64,000 nucleotides of DNA from an uncultured Cryomorphaceae bacterium (GTDB lineage: Bacteria; Bacteroidota; Bacteroidia; Flavobacteriales; Schleiferiaceae). Both the position numbers and the translations under genes were made by a program. Every line of letters begins with the position of its first letter. Positions within the stretch are counted from its first letter, which is position 1. The DNA lies in NCBI GenBank assembly GCA_913009655.1, contig CAJVWI010000006.1, positions 36,881 through 100,880 of the forward strand, given 5' to 3'. The notes beneath the pieces are model-generated. The model ran no database searches and was not told where the DNA came from. It saw only the letters and a program-made list of their open reading frames with translations. This document shows positions 9,520 through 16,541 of this stretch, in pieces.

Positions 9520-9952
9520 ATCTGTATTTCTTTTCTTGATCGTGATTTTAACATGCTCATTTACAATCGCATTGCCAATAAAAGTATCATGGAAAATGTT
9601 GTCAAGCACGACTTTTTTGGAGTATTATGAGGAATCTAAAGGTATTTGGACTCTTGAAGGGATATTTTCAAATCCTATTGACGAACTAAATGGCATGCAA
9701 GTTTCAATTACAGGATATGTTTTACCATTAGATATAAAGGAAAGTAGTTATGTGCTTTCGGCATATCCCTATAGTTCATGTTACTTTTGTGGTGGTGCTG
9801 GACCTGAAAGTATAGTTGGATTAAAAATAACTGATTTAAAAAAAATCATCAAAACAGACGCTGTAAAAACCTTTTCCGGAACCCTAAAGCTTGAAAAACG
9901 TCCAAAAAATGGATTTTATTTTACTTTAAACAACGCAAGATTAGAAAAATAA
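9500..9952 (+). CDS. DUF3299-like exported protein with CxxC motif, ABC-system partner
   Basis: A small exported protein of about 150 residues. After a hydrophobic signal segment (LILKSVFLFLIVILTCSFTI) the mature part contains ITGYVLPLDIKESSYVLSAY and SCYFCGGAGPESIVGL. This is the pattern I associate with DUF3299-type proteins: a small beta domain with a GYVxPL strand and a CxxC pair that could bind metal or be redox-active. No ATG precedes the signal segment. GTG at 9500 (overlapping the permease stop by 20 nt) is my preferred start, with TTG at 9506 as alternative. The position right behind the ABC pair and 1 nt before the dihydroorotase-like gene indicates one operon. The molecular function is unknown. 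Confidence 0.65.
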   Translation: MRWLILKSVFLFLIVILTCSFTIALPIKVSWKMLSSTTFLEYYEESKGIWTLEGIFSNPIDELNGMQVSITGYVLPLDIKESSYVLSAYPYSSCYFCGGAGPESIVGLKITDLKKIIKTDAVKTFSGTLKLEKRPKNGFYFTLNNARLEK

Positions 9953-9953
9953 G

Positions 9954-11207
9954 ATGAAATTAATCCTTCCTAAGGTTATAATAACCGACCCAAGATCTCC
10001 ACATAATGGGGAGCAAAAAGATATTATGATAAAAGATGGTCAAATAACTGCCATAGCTGATAATATTGAGAAAATTGAGGGATATGCAATGCTTGAGTCA
10101 TTCCGTGGTAGATGGATTAGCCCAGGATGGGTTGACACGCGGAGCAGATGCGGAGAACCTGGCTTTGAGCAACGTGAAACTTATCTTAGTCTTTCTTTTG
10201 CGGCATCTAACGGTGGGTATACAAATGTTGCGGTTCTGCCCTCAACTAATCCGACAAGAGACTCTAGACCACATATTGAATCTCTTATTCAATCCACAGA
10301 AAATCTTGACGTTAATTTTTTACCCCTTGGATCCATTAGTAATAATCTAAAAGGTGAAAAATTGAGTGAGATTTTTGATATGCAAATAGCTGGAGCCGTT
10401 GGATTTTCCGATGACAAGAATCAAATCAAAAATCCTAATCTCTTGCAACTTGCTTTGCAATACTCATCTGACCTAAATACCAGCATCCAAACATTTTGCC
10501 ATGAAACTGAACTATCTCCCGAGGGGCAAATACATGAGGGAGACATAAGTGCTAATAATGGCCTTTGCCCAATTCCTGCTTTATCAGAAATTCTAAGAAT
10601 TAAACGAGACATTAGCATTCATGAATATACTGGAGGAAAACTACACATAACAAGCGTGAGTACTGCAGAAGGAGTTGATTTAATTCGCGAAGCAAAAAAG
10701 ACTCAACAAGGATTAACTGCTGATGTATCAGTCGCTAACTTGATTGGAACCGAAAATGATTTAGAAGACTTTGATTCTACTTATAAAACATTGCCACCAC
10801 TGAGGTCTGAATCAGATAAAGAAGCTCTCTGGAGAGCTCTATTAGACGGGACAATAGATATTATTGCAAGCGATCATAATCCAATGGACATAGAATCAAA
10901 AGATTGTGAATTTGGAAGAGCTAAGTTTGGAGCTGCAACGATAGAACACTCCTTTGCCTGGTATCGTGCTGTAAACCCTAGCCAAGAAGCATTGAACAAA
11001 TGGATAGAGGCCGTATCGCATAACCCCAGAGAGCTTTATAACCTAGGACAATGCGTGATAAAAGTTGGATGTCCTTCCGATTTTACAATTTTTGCTAATG
11101 ATGGAAGTGTTGTTAAAAAGAAATCAAAAGGAATTAATGTTCCCAAATGGCCACAAAATGGAAGAGCTGTAGGAACAATTTTAAATGAGAATATTATTGA
11201 ATTGTAA
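9954..11207 (+). CDS. Dihydroorotase-like amidohydrolase lacking the HxH metal site
   Basis: The 417-residue TIM-barrel protein aligns by eye with class I dihydroorotases. It has SPGWVDTRSRCGEPG, NGGYTNVAVLPSTNPTRDS, CHETELSPEGQ, HITSVSTAEGVDLI, ASDHNPMDIESKDCEFGRA and a C-terminal KVGCPSDFTIFA. In active enzymes the motif after strand 1 is DxHxHxREPG. Here it is D61-T-R63-S-R65-C-G-E-P-G, so both zinc-ligand histidines are arginine. The protein is therefore probably not a dihydroorotase. It could be a structural partner of aspartate transcarbamoylase, as known for inactive PyrC homologues in some bacteria, or have another role. An active pyrC is not in the window. Its 3' end overlaps the convergent hydrolase gene by 14 nt. 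Confidence 0.85.
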   Translation: MKLILPKVIITDPRSPHNGEQKDIMIKDGQITAIADNIEKIEGYAMLESFRGRWISPGWVDTRSRCGEPGFEQRETYLSLSFAASNGGYTNVAVLPSTNPTRDSRPHIESLIQSTENLDVNFLPLGSISNNLKGEKLSEIFDMQIAGAVGFSDDKNQIKNPNLLQLALQYSSDLNTSIQTFCHETELSPEGQIHEGDISANNGLCPIPALSEILRIKRDISIHEYTGGKLHITSVSTAEGVDLIREAKKTQQGLTADVSVANLIGTENDLEDFDSTYKTLPPLRSESDKEALWRALLDGTIDIIASDHNPMDIESKDCEFGRAKFGAATIEHSFAWYRAVNPSQEALNKWIEAVSHNPRELYNLGQCVIKVGCPSDFTIFANDGSVVKKKSKGINVPKWPQNGRAVGTILNENIIEL

Positions 11208-11970
11208 TTTTTAAGCCATCGTAAGCCAAATAATACCCTTCAGGCAATGAACTATTAACGTCTTTATCTAATCCCAGTTGATGGCTAGCATGGGTTAAAT
11301 ACACTTCCGGAACATTCATGGATTTGGCAAAAGAAACAGCTTCATCTAAAGAAAAATGTGAAACATGTTTTGACTTTCTCAATGCATTAAGGACAAGTAC
11401 TTTTGATCCTAATATTTTCTTAGATTCCAGGTGAGAGATCCCTGAGATATCCGTAAGGTAGACAAAATCTCGAATTCTAAATCCCATTACTGGCCATGTT
11501 CCATGCTCGGCTAAAATTGGAGTCCATATCTCCTCTCCAATTTTAAAATTCTCATTTGGATTAATATCTATTATTTCAAAACATGGGGAACCAGGGTATT
11601 TCTCTGCTGAGAAAGCATAAGAAAACTGCTCTTTTAGACGATCCGCAACTCTTTTAGTGCAATAAATGGGCATATCCAATTTGGTCTTAAAATTAAACGG
11701 ACGGACATCATCCAATCCAGCAATATGATCCATATGTTCGTGAGTCAAGACCACAGCGTCAAGTTGTTGGCATTTAGATCTAAGCATTTGCTGACGAAAA
11801 TCCGGACCACAATCAATAACCACAGAGCAATTTCCACTTTTTATTAAAACAGAACTTCTAAGACGTTTATTTTTTACCATCGTTGATTGGCAAACCTCAC
11901 AACCGCAGCCTATTACAGGAACCCCTTGAGAGGTTCCTGTACCCAAAAAGTCAATTTTTAGAGAATTCAT
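11194..11970 (-). CDS. PhnP-like metallo-beta-lactamase-fold hydrolase
   Basis: The 258-residue cytosolic protein has the MBL-fold metal motif THEHMDHIAGLDDV (HxHxDH), preceded by the glycine-rich first strand LGTGTSQGVPVIGC. It also has CGCEVCQ, an N-terminal cysteine set seen in PhnP-type cyclic phosphodiesterases. Later blocks are VYLTDISGI and LTHASHQLGL. The nearest named relatives I can recall are PhnP (phosphoribosyl cyclic phosphodiesterase) and RNase Z-like hydrolases. There are no phosphonate genes here, so the substrate is uncertain. A TAAATTTG element ends 4 nt before the ATG. The gene is divergent from the 470-residue unknown with 27 nt between start codons. Confidence 0.8.
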   Translation of the reverse strand: MNSLKIDFLGTGTSQGVPVIGCGCEVCQSTMVKNKRLRSSVLIKSGNCSVVIDCGPDFRQQMLRSKCQQLDAVVLTHEHMDHIAGLDDVRPFNFKTKLDMPIYCTKRVADRLKEQFSYAFSAEKYPGSPCFEIIDINPNENFKIGEEIWTPILAEHGTWPVMGFRIRDFVYLTDISGISHLESKKILGSKVLVLNALRKSKHVSHFSLDEAVSFAKSMNVPEVYLTHASHQLGLDKDVNSSLPEGYYLAYDGLKITIQ

Positions 11971-11974
11971 GCTA

Positions 11975-11982
11975 CAAATTTA
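11975..11982 (-). promoter_or_regulatory. -7 promoter element for the PhnP-like hydrolase (leaderless)
   Basis: The minus strand reads TAAATTTG followed by TAGC and then the ATG at 11970. An element centred near -7 would place the transcript start at or within a base of the A of the start codon. No good TTG (-33) is seen at 17-23 nt; one lies 13 nt upstream. On the opposite strand TACCTTTA (11986-11993) plus four bases precedes the divergent gene, a one-mismatch version of the same arrangement. Confidence 0.55.
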
Positions 11983-11997
11983 AACTACCTTTACCCA

Positions 11998-13410
11998 ATG
12001 GAAGACCTGGTATTGTCTGCTGCGCAGAAATCTCTCCGAGTAAATCTAAATTCCGATATCTATGGTTCATTCGCAGAAATAGGAGCGGGTCAAGAAACTG
12101 TTCGACAATTTTTTCGAGCAGGAGGTGCATCAGGAACAATAGCTAAGGCAATGAGTGCTTACGATAAAGACTTCTCTGACGCCATCTATGGTTTAGAGAA
12201 TGATGGTCGCTATGTTACTGAAAGTAGACTTCGTAAAATGATCCACCATGAGTATAAACTTCTAGAAGATAGACTTCACAGGGAAAAATACCCAAAGAAA
12301 AGATACTTTGCGTTTGCAAATACAGTGGCGACAATAAATTTCACTAAAACGTTTAAGGGCCATGGATGGATTGGCATTCGTTATCAAACTTCAGCAGAAA
12401 AACTCCCAAATGAAGTAATTCTTCACGTTAGACTTCATGAAAGCGACCCTAAACACCAGCAAGAAACTATCGGGAATATTGGGGTCAACTTGATTTACGG
12501 GGCCAATTTCCTTTTTGAGGATCCTAAGGAATTGCTCCAGAGTCTTTATGACGGCATTGATAAAACTGCTGTTGAAATTGACTTGATAAATTTTTCAGGG
12601 CCAGATTTTATTCAAGTTGATAATCGCGTTATGTCCCTGCAGTTGATTAAAAACGGCTTCACAGATGCTGTAATTTTTGGACCTGAAGGACAGAACTTAT
12701 TGCCAGCAGAATTACTCTATAAAAAAAATGTTTTGGCTATGCGTGGCAGTTTTCGACCTGTGACAAAAGTCAATATGGATATGATTAAGAAAGGATATAG
12801 ACAGTTCATAAAATCTAAAAGAGTAGAAAAGGAAAAGCTTGTCGTTCTTTTTGAAATCACCCTAAATAACCTCTTGGCAGATGGTGGATTAGATGAACAG
12901 GACTTCTTGGATCGAGCTGAAATACTTTGTAGTATCGGTCAAACTGTTCTTATTTCAAATTATCAGGAGTATTATAAGCTAGTTGATTATTTTTCAGGTT
13001 TCACTAAGAAACGTATTGGATTAATTATGGGAATACCTAGTTTACAAGAAATATTTGAAGAAAAATATTACAGAGACCTAAATGGAGGAATATTAGAAGC
13101 GTTTGGAAAAATATTTTCAAAAGACCTGGTTATTTACGCCTACCCGTTTAAAGATAAAGGAATGAAAGAGCCAGCTACGATAAAAGATGTTGCTATGCAT
13201 CCCAGATTCAGACCTGTTTTTGATTACCTTTTTTACAACAGAAGAATGCGAGATATCGAAGACTACGACCCGGAAATATTAGGCATTTGGAGCAGGAAAA
13301 TATTAAGTAAAATACGTAATGGACAAGGTGACTGGGAGAAATCTTTACCTACATATGTAGATACAATTATTAAAAAGAAGGGTCTTTTTGGTTATAATTC
13401 AAAATCTTAA
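11998..13410 (+). CDS. Conserved protein of unknown function (FAEIGAGQE family)
   Basis: A soluble-looking protein of 470 residues with no signal peptide or membrane segment. The N-terminal block SFAEIGAGQETVRQFFRAGG, ASGTIAKAMSAYD and the later YFAFANTVATINF are strongly family-like. From memory, homologues occur in Bacteroidota and cyanobacteria and carry unreliable database names such as TonB-dependent receptor or nucleotide adenylyltransferase. Nothing here supports either. The remaining sequence (NIGVNLIYGANF, FGPEGQNLLPAELLYKKNVLAMRGSFRP, LISNYQEYYKLVDYFSGFTK) shows no catalytic signature I recognise. The many conserved-looking glycines and aromatic residues suggest an enzyme. The ATG at 11998 has TACCTTTA four bases upstream. 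It runs 4 nt into the convergent photolyase gene. Confidence 0.8.
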   Translation: MEDLVLSAAQKSLRVNLNSDIYGSFAEIGAGQETVRQFFRAGGASGTIAKAMSAYDKDFSDAIYGLENDGRYVTESRLRKMIHHEYKLLEDRLHREKYPKKRYFAFANTVATINFTKTFKGHGWIGIRYQTSAEKLPNEVILHVRLHESDPKHQQETIGNIGVNLIYGANFLFEDPKELLQSLYDGIDKTAVEIDLINFSGPDFIQVDNRVMSLQLIKNGFTDAVIFGPEGQNLLPAELLYKKNVLAMRGSFRPVTKVNMDMIKKGYRQFIKSKRVEKEKLVVLFEITLNNLLADGGLDEQDFLDRAEILCSIGQTVLISNYQEYYKLVDYFSGFTKKRIGLIMGIPSLQEIFEEKYYRDLNGGILEAFGKIFSKDLVIYAYPFKDKGMKEPATIKDVAMHPRFRPVFDYLFYNRRMRDIEDYDPEILGIWSRKILSKIRNGQGDWEKSLPTYVDTIIKKKGLFGYNSKS

Positions 13411-14714
13411 ATTTTAGATAGACCCTCTTTATAAACTCTTAATGCCCTTTCTCTAGCCCATTTATGATCTACAATAGGTTTCGGATAGTTTGGAGAATAT
13501 AGCTCCGGCACCCATTTCTCTACATAAGCTTTACCCTTATCAAACTTTTCAAATTGACTAGTAGGGTTAAAAATTCTAAAGTAAGGAGCCGCATCACAAC
13601 CACTACCACTCGCCCACTGCCAACCCCCAACATTACTGGCAAGATCAAAGTCCAAAAGTTTCCTAGCAAAATAGGCTTCTCCCAATCTCCAATCATGAAG
13701 AAGGTGTTTGGTTAAAAAGCTTGCTACGACCATTCGAACCCTATTATGCATAAAACCGGTATTATTTAACTCTCTCATTCCGGCATCTACCATTGGGTAT
13801 CCAGTATTACCATTACACCAGGCTTCAAATTGCTCCTTATCAAAAACCCAGTTTATTTTATCATATGCTGGTTTTATTGCTTTATCAATTGAATGTGGAT
13901 TATGAAAAAGAACCATCTGATAAAAATCCCTCCATATCAATTCCGATACAAAAACTTTATTGTTATCAAGGGCCAATTTAAGGAGTGACCGAATCGATAT
14001 CGTTCCAAATCTGAGATGAATCCCCAAATGAGAAGTTCCATTTTTAATTGCCGGAAAATTTCGAGACTTTTCATAATTTTTAATTACTCCTACATCCGGT
14101 AAACGACTGGGCACAGGAAGGTCTGACTCATTAAAACCCATCGTTTTTAAAGAGGGAAAAGGGTAATTATTGATCCCGAGAGTATGCCAGGAAATGTTTT
14201 CAATGGAACCATTTTTAAAACTGTAATTCGATTCTCTTAATTGATCTAACCATTTTCGGGCGTAAGGAGAGTAAACAGAATAAGGTGTTCCATCATTTTT
14301 TACTATTTCATTTCCTTCGAATATTACGTGATCTTTTGCATCGAAAAAACTTTTTCCGCAGTCAATATATAGTTGTGCAATTTCTTTATCTCTTTTTATT
14401 GAATATGGCTCATAATCACGATTCAAGTATAGACCGTCAATATCTGAGTGATTTTTAAGTAAGGCCTTATTTATTGATATTGGATCCCCATAGAAAACCC
14501 ATAATGATGAACCATTATTTCGAAGCTCAGCATCGATTTTCTTTAACTCATTATAAATAAATGTGACCCTGGCGTCAATTTCATCTTCAAGTCTATCAAG
14601 TATATTTTTATCAAAAATAAAAATACATTGTACATCACTACCAGAAGATTGCGCCAATTTTAGCGCACTATTGTCTTTGAGCCGTAAATCACGCCGAAAC
14701 CAATGCAATACCAT
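13407..14714 (-). CDS. phr: Deoxyribodipyrimidine photolyase (class I cryptochrome/photolyase)
   Basis: The 435-residue flavoprotein repairs UV-induced pyrimidine dimers with blue light. The antenna domain begins VLHWFRRDLRLKDNSAL. The FAD domain has ELIWRDFYQMVLFHNPH, GNTGYPMVDAGMRELNNTGF, HNRVRMVVASFLTKHLLHDW and DLASNVGGWQWASGSGCDAA followed by PYFRIFNP. These match the CPD photolyase group, including the N-x-GGWQW stretch that lines the lesion pocket. It is the last gene of the carotenoid/B12-regulator operon and lies 49 nt after the pterin synthase. Expression therefore probably depends on light through the regulator at 18655-19557. A cryptochrome-like signalling role is the main alternative. 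Confidence 0.93.
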   Translation of the reverse strand: MVLHWFRRDLRLKDNSALKLAQSSGSDVQCIFIFDKNILDRLEDEIDARVTFIYNELKKIDAELRNNGSSLWVFYGDPISINKALLKNHSDIDGLYLNRDYEPYSIKRDKEIAQLYIDCGKSFFDAKDHVIFEGNEIVKNDGTPYSVYSPYARKWLDQLRESNYSFKNGSIENISWHTLGINNYPFPSLKTMGFNESDLPVPSRLPDVGVIKNYEKSRNFPAIKNGTSHLGIHLRFGTISIRSLLKLALDNNKVFVSELIWRDFYQMVLFHNPHSIDKAIKPAYDKINWVFDKEQFEAWCNGNTGYPMVDAGMRELNNTGFMHNRVRMVVASFLTKHLLHDWRLGEAYFARKLLDFDLASNVGGWQWASGSGCDAAPYFRIFNPTSQFEKFDKGKAYVEKWVPELYSPNYPKPIVDHKWARERALRVYKEGLSKI

Positions 14715-14763
14715 AAAAATCAGTTTATTTATAAATACTTAGCGAGTTATCTAATAAAAATAT

Positions 14764-15171
14764 CTAAACACCGTATTCTACAAAATTTCTTGGCGTTTCG
14801 TACAATTTTATTTTTAAGGATAATTCAGAATTAAAACATGGCCTTAACCAATCATATATAACCTTAGAGATATTTTCCGCACTGGGGTTCAAATTTTTAA
14901 ATATGGGTACGTCTAGATTTAAGTTTTTATGATCTAATCTACTTTCTACATTTAATTTGATAATATCCGACAGCTCTTTCATATCAAAGACGTATCCCGT
15001 GGTTGGATCAATTTCACCGGTTAAACTGACGATTAATTCATAATTGTGCCCATGAAAATTAGAATTATTACATGGCCCAAAATATTCTTTATTTTTTGCG
15101 TCACTCCAATCCGTTACATTGAGACGATGTGCCGCATTAAAATGAGCATGGCGACTAACTTTAGCTTTCAT
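14764..15171 (-). CDS. 6-pyruvoyl/6-carboxy-tetrahydropterin synthase family (PTPS/QueD)
   Basis: This 135-residue zinc enzyme acts on 7,8-dihydroneopterin triphosphate. The zinc ligands are H15 (FNAAHRL) and H40/H42 (HGHNYEL). The catalytic cysteine C34 sits in CNNSNFHGH, a C-x5-HGH spacing. From the literature on this family, C-x3-HGH marks canonical QueD, while the longer spacing marks PTPS-II type. LDHKNLNLDVP and LYETPRNFVEYG are standard C-terminal blocks. Co-transcription with photolyase and carotenoid genes (4-nt overlap with idi, ATGA) favours production of a reduced pterin for the photolyase. QueE at 3765 shows that queuosine synthesis also exists, so a dual role is possible. Confidence 0.85.
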   Translation of the reverse strand: MKAKVSRHAHFNAAHRLNVTDWSDAKNKEYFGPCNNSNFHGHNYELIVSLTGEIDPTTGYVFDMKELSDIIKLNVESRLDHKNLNLDVPIFKNLNPSAENISKVIYDWLRPCFNSELSLKIKLYETPRNFVEYGV

Positions 15172-15698
15172 AATGAAAAATAATTTATGTATTCGTTTAA
15201 TATGATTTTAAACCATTCGGTATAACGTTCAGGAAATTTATCTATATCCAAGGACAGCTCATTGAGTGTAACCCAACGCACTGCTTCAACTTCTTCTTTA
15301 TCGAAAGAAAAGTTATAATCATCTATAAACCCTGATAAAACATGATCTAATTCATGTTCAATTAGCCCGTTATTAAATTCTGCCCTGTATGTGAAAGAAA
15401 ATGATTTCTCTAACTTGAGATCAAGGTCCATTGGAATTCCTAATTCCTCTCCTAATCTTCTATTAGCTGCTTCAACTAGCCCTTCTCCCTTTCTTGGATG
15501 TGAGCAACATGAATTTGTCCATAAAAGAGGGCTGTGGTATTTCGAAAATGACCTACGTTGAAGAAGGGTCTCACCGCGAGAATTAAATAGAAAAACTGAA
15601 AAAGCGCGATGAAGTACACCCTTTTGATGAGCTTCCATCTTTTCCATTTCTCCTATATCTTGATCCTCTGAGTTAACCAAGACAACATAATCTTTCAT
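15168..15698 (-). CDS. idi: Isopentenyl-diphosphate delta-isomerase, type I (Nudix fold)
   Basis: It converts IPP to DMAPP, the starter for isoprenoid chains. The 176-residue protein has the Nudix-like block TNSCCSHPRKGEGLVEAANR followed by RLGEELGIP. The catalytic cysteine is C64 or C65 and H67 is a metal ligand. The glutamates of EHELDHVLSGF correspond to the conserved acidic metal/catalytic pair. It lies 1 nt after crtB and overlaps the pterin synthase by 4 nt, inside the carotenoid operon. There it would raise the DMAPP supply for geranylgeranyl diphosphate and carotenoid production. Confidence 0.93.
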   Translation of the reverse strand: MKDYVVLVNSEDQDIGEMEKMEAHQKGVLHRAFSVFLFNSRGETLLQRRSFSKYHSPLLWTNSCCSHPRKGEGLVEAANRRLGEELGIPMDLDLKLEKSFSFTYRAEFNNGLIEHELDHVLSGFIDDYNFSFDKEEVEAVRWVTLNELSLDIDKFPERYTEWFKIILNEYINYFSL

Positions 15699-15699
15699 C

Positions 15700-16536
15700 C
15701 TATAGTAAATTAAGAATATGTCTCACATAACTACTTAAGAAAAGTCTATACTTTTTACTGTTCTTAATTCTAATCCTAGTTTTAAAAATAGAGCCCGAAG
15801 CCGTGCCCATAATCTTTTTAAATAATGAATAATAATACATATAGGCAATATATACTCCAAACCGTGTGCCTTTTGGTAATTTCAAAATACCCTCATATCC
15901 ATTTCTAAAATCTACGGCAATATCTTTTTCAATCGATCTTTTTGCATCATCATTGAAGTCTGAAAAATTAATACTTGGAAAATAAGTTCGTCCTAAGAGA
16001 TTATAATCAGCACTTATATCTCTTAAAAAGTTAATCTTTTGAAAGGCGGCCCCTAATTTCATGGCATATGGAGTTAAATCTTTATACTTGGATTCATCTC
16101 CATCAACAAATATCTTCAAGCACATTAACCCAACAACTTCCGCACTGCCAAGAATATATTTTTCGTAGTCTTCCTGCTCGTAATGTCTATCCTCTAAATC
16201 CATCTCCATTGAAGTTAGAAAGGTCTCAATCAAGGACTCATCAATTTTATATTGATTTACAGTCTGTTGAAAACTATGTAAAACAGGATTTACACTAATC
16301 CCCTCCTTAATTGAGAGACGTGTTTCTTTCCAAAACCGCTTTAACAACGTTTTCTTGTCAAAGCCATGAAAAGAGTCGACTATTTCATCTGCAAGCCTAA
16401 CAAAACCATATATATTGTAAATAGAAGCTCTATACTTTTTATCTAAACCAAGAATGCCCAAGGAAAACGAAGTGCTATAAGCCCTAGTTATTAGCCTTGA
16501 TATTCCAAAAGATGTTTTATGGTATAACTCAATCAT
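15700..16536 (-). CDS. crtB: Phytoene synthase
   Basis: CrtB condenses two geranylgeranyl diphosphates to 15-cis-phytoene, the first committed step of C40 carotenoids. The 278-residue protein carries both metal/diphosphate motifs: D50-E-I-V-D54 in GFVRLADEIVDSF and D173-I-S-A-D177 in INFLRDISADYN. The following NLLGRTYFP is the usual substrate-pocket block. It lies between crtI (5-nt gap) and idi (1-nt gap). There is no crtY/crtZ in the window, so the end product may be lycopene-like, or later genes may lie elsewhere. Confidence 0.95.
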   Translation of the reverse strand: MIELYHKTSFGISRLITRAYSTSFSLGILGLDKKYRASIYNIYGFVRLADEIVDSFHGFDKKTLLKRFWKETRLSIKEGISVNPVLHSFQQTVNQYKIDESLIETFLTSMEMDLEDRHYEQEDYEKYILGSAEVVGLMCLKIFVDGDESKYKDLTPYAMKLGAAFQKINFLRDISADYNLLGRTYFPSINFSDFNDDAKRSIEKDIAVDFRNGYEGILKLPKGTRFGVYIAYMYYYSLFKKIMGTASGSIFKTRIRIKNSKKYRLFLSSYVRHILNLL

Positions 16537-16541
16537 ACAAA

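Noticed and set aside
6725..9952. A secondary-metabolite cluster built on the FabH-like ketosynthase and the ABC genes.
   Set aside because: There is no carrier protein, acyltransferase or tailoring enzyme; the ABC pair is of LolD/MacB type with its own partner protein.
9954..11207. Calling this gene pyrC (active dihydroorotase).
   Set aside because: Both histidines of the first metal motif are arginine, so the standard activity is not supported.
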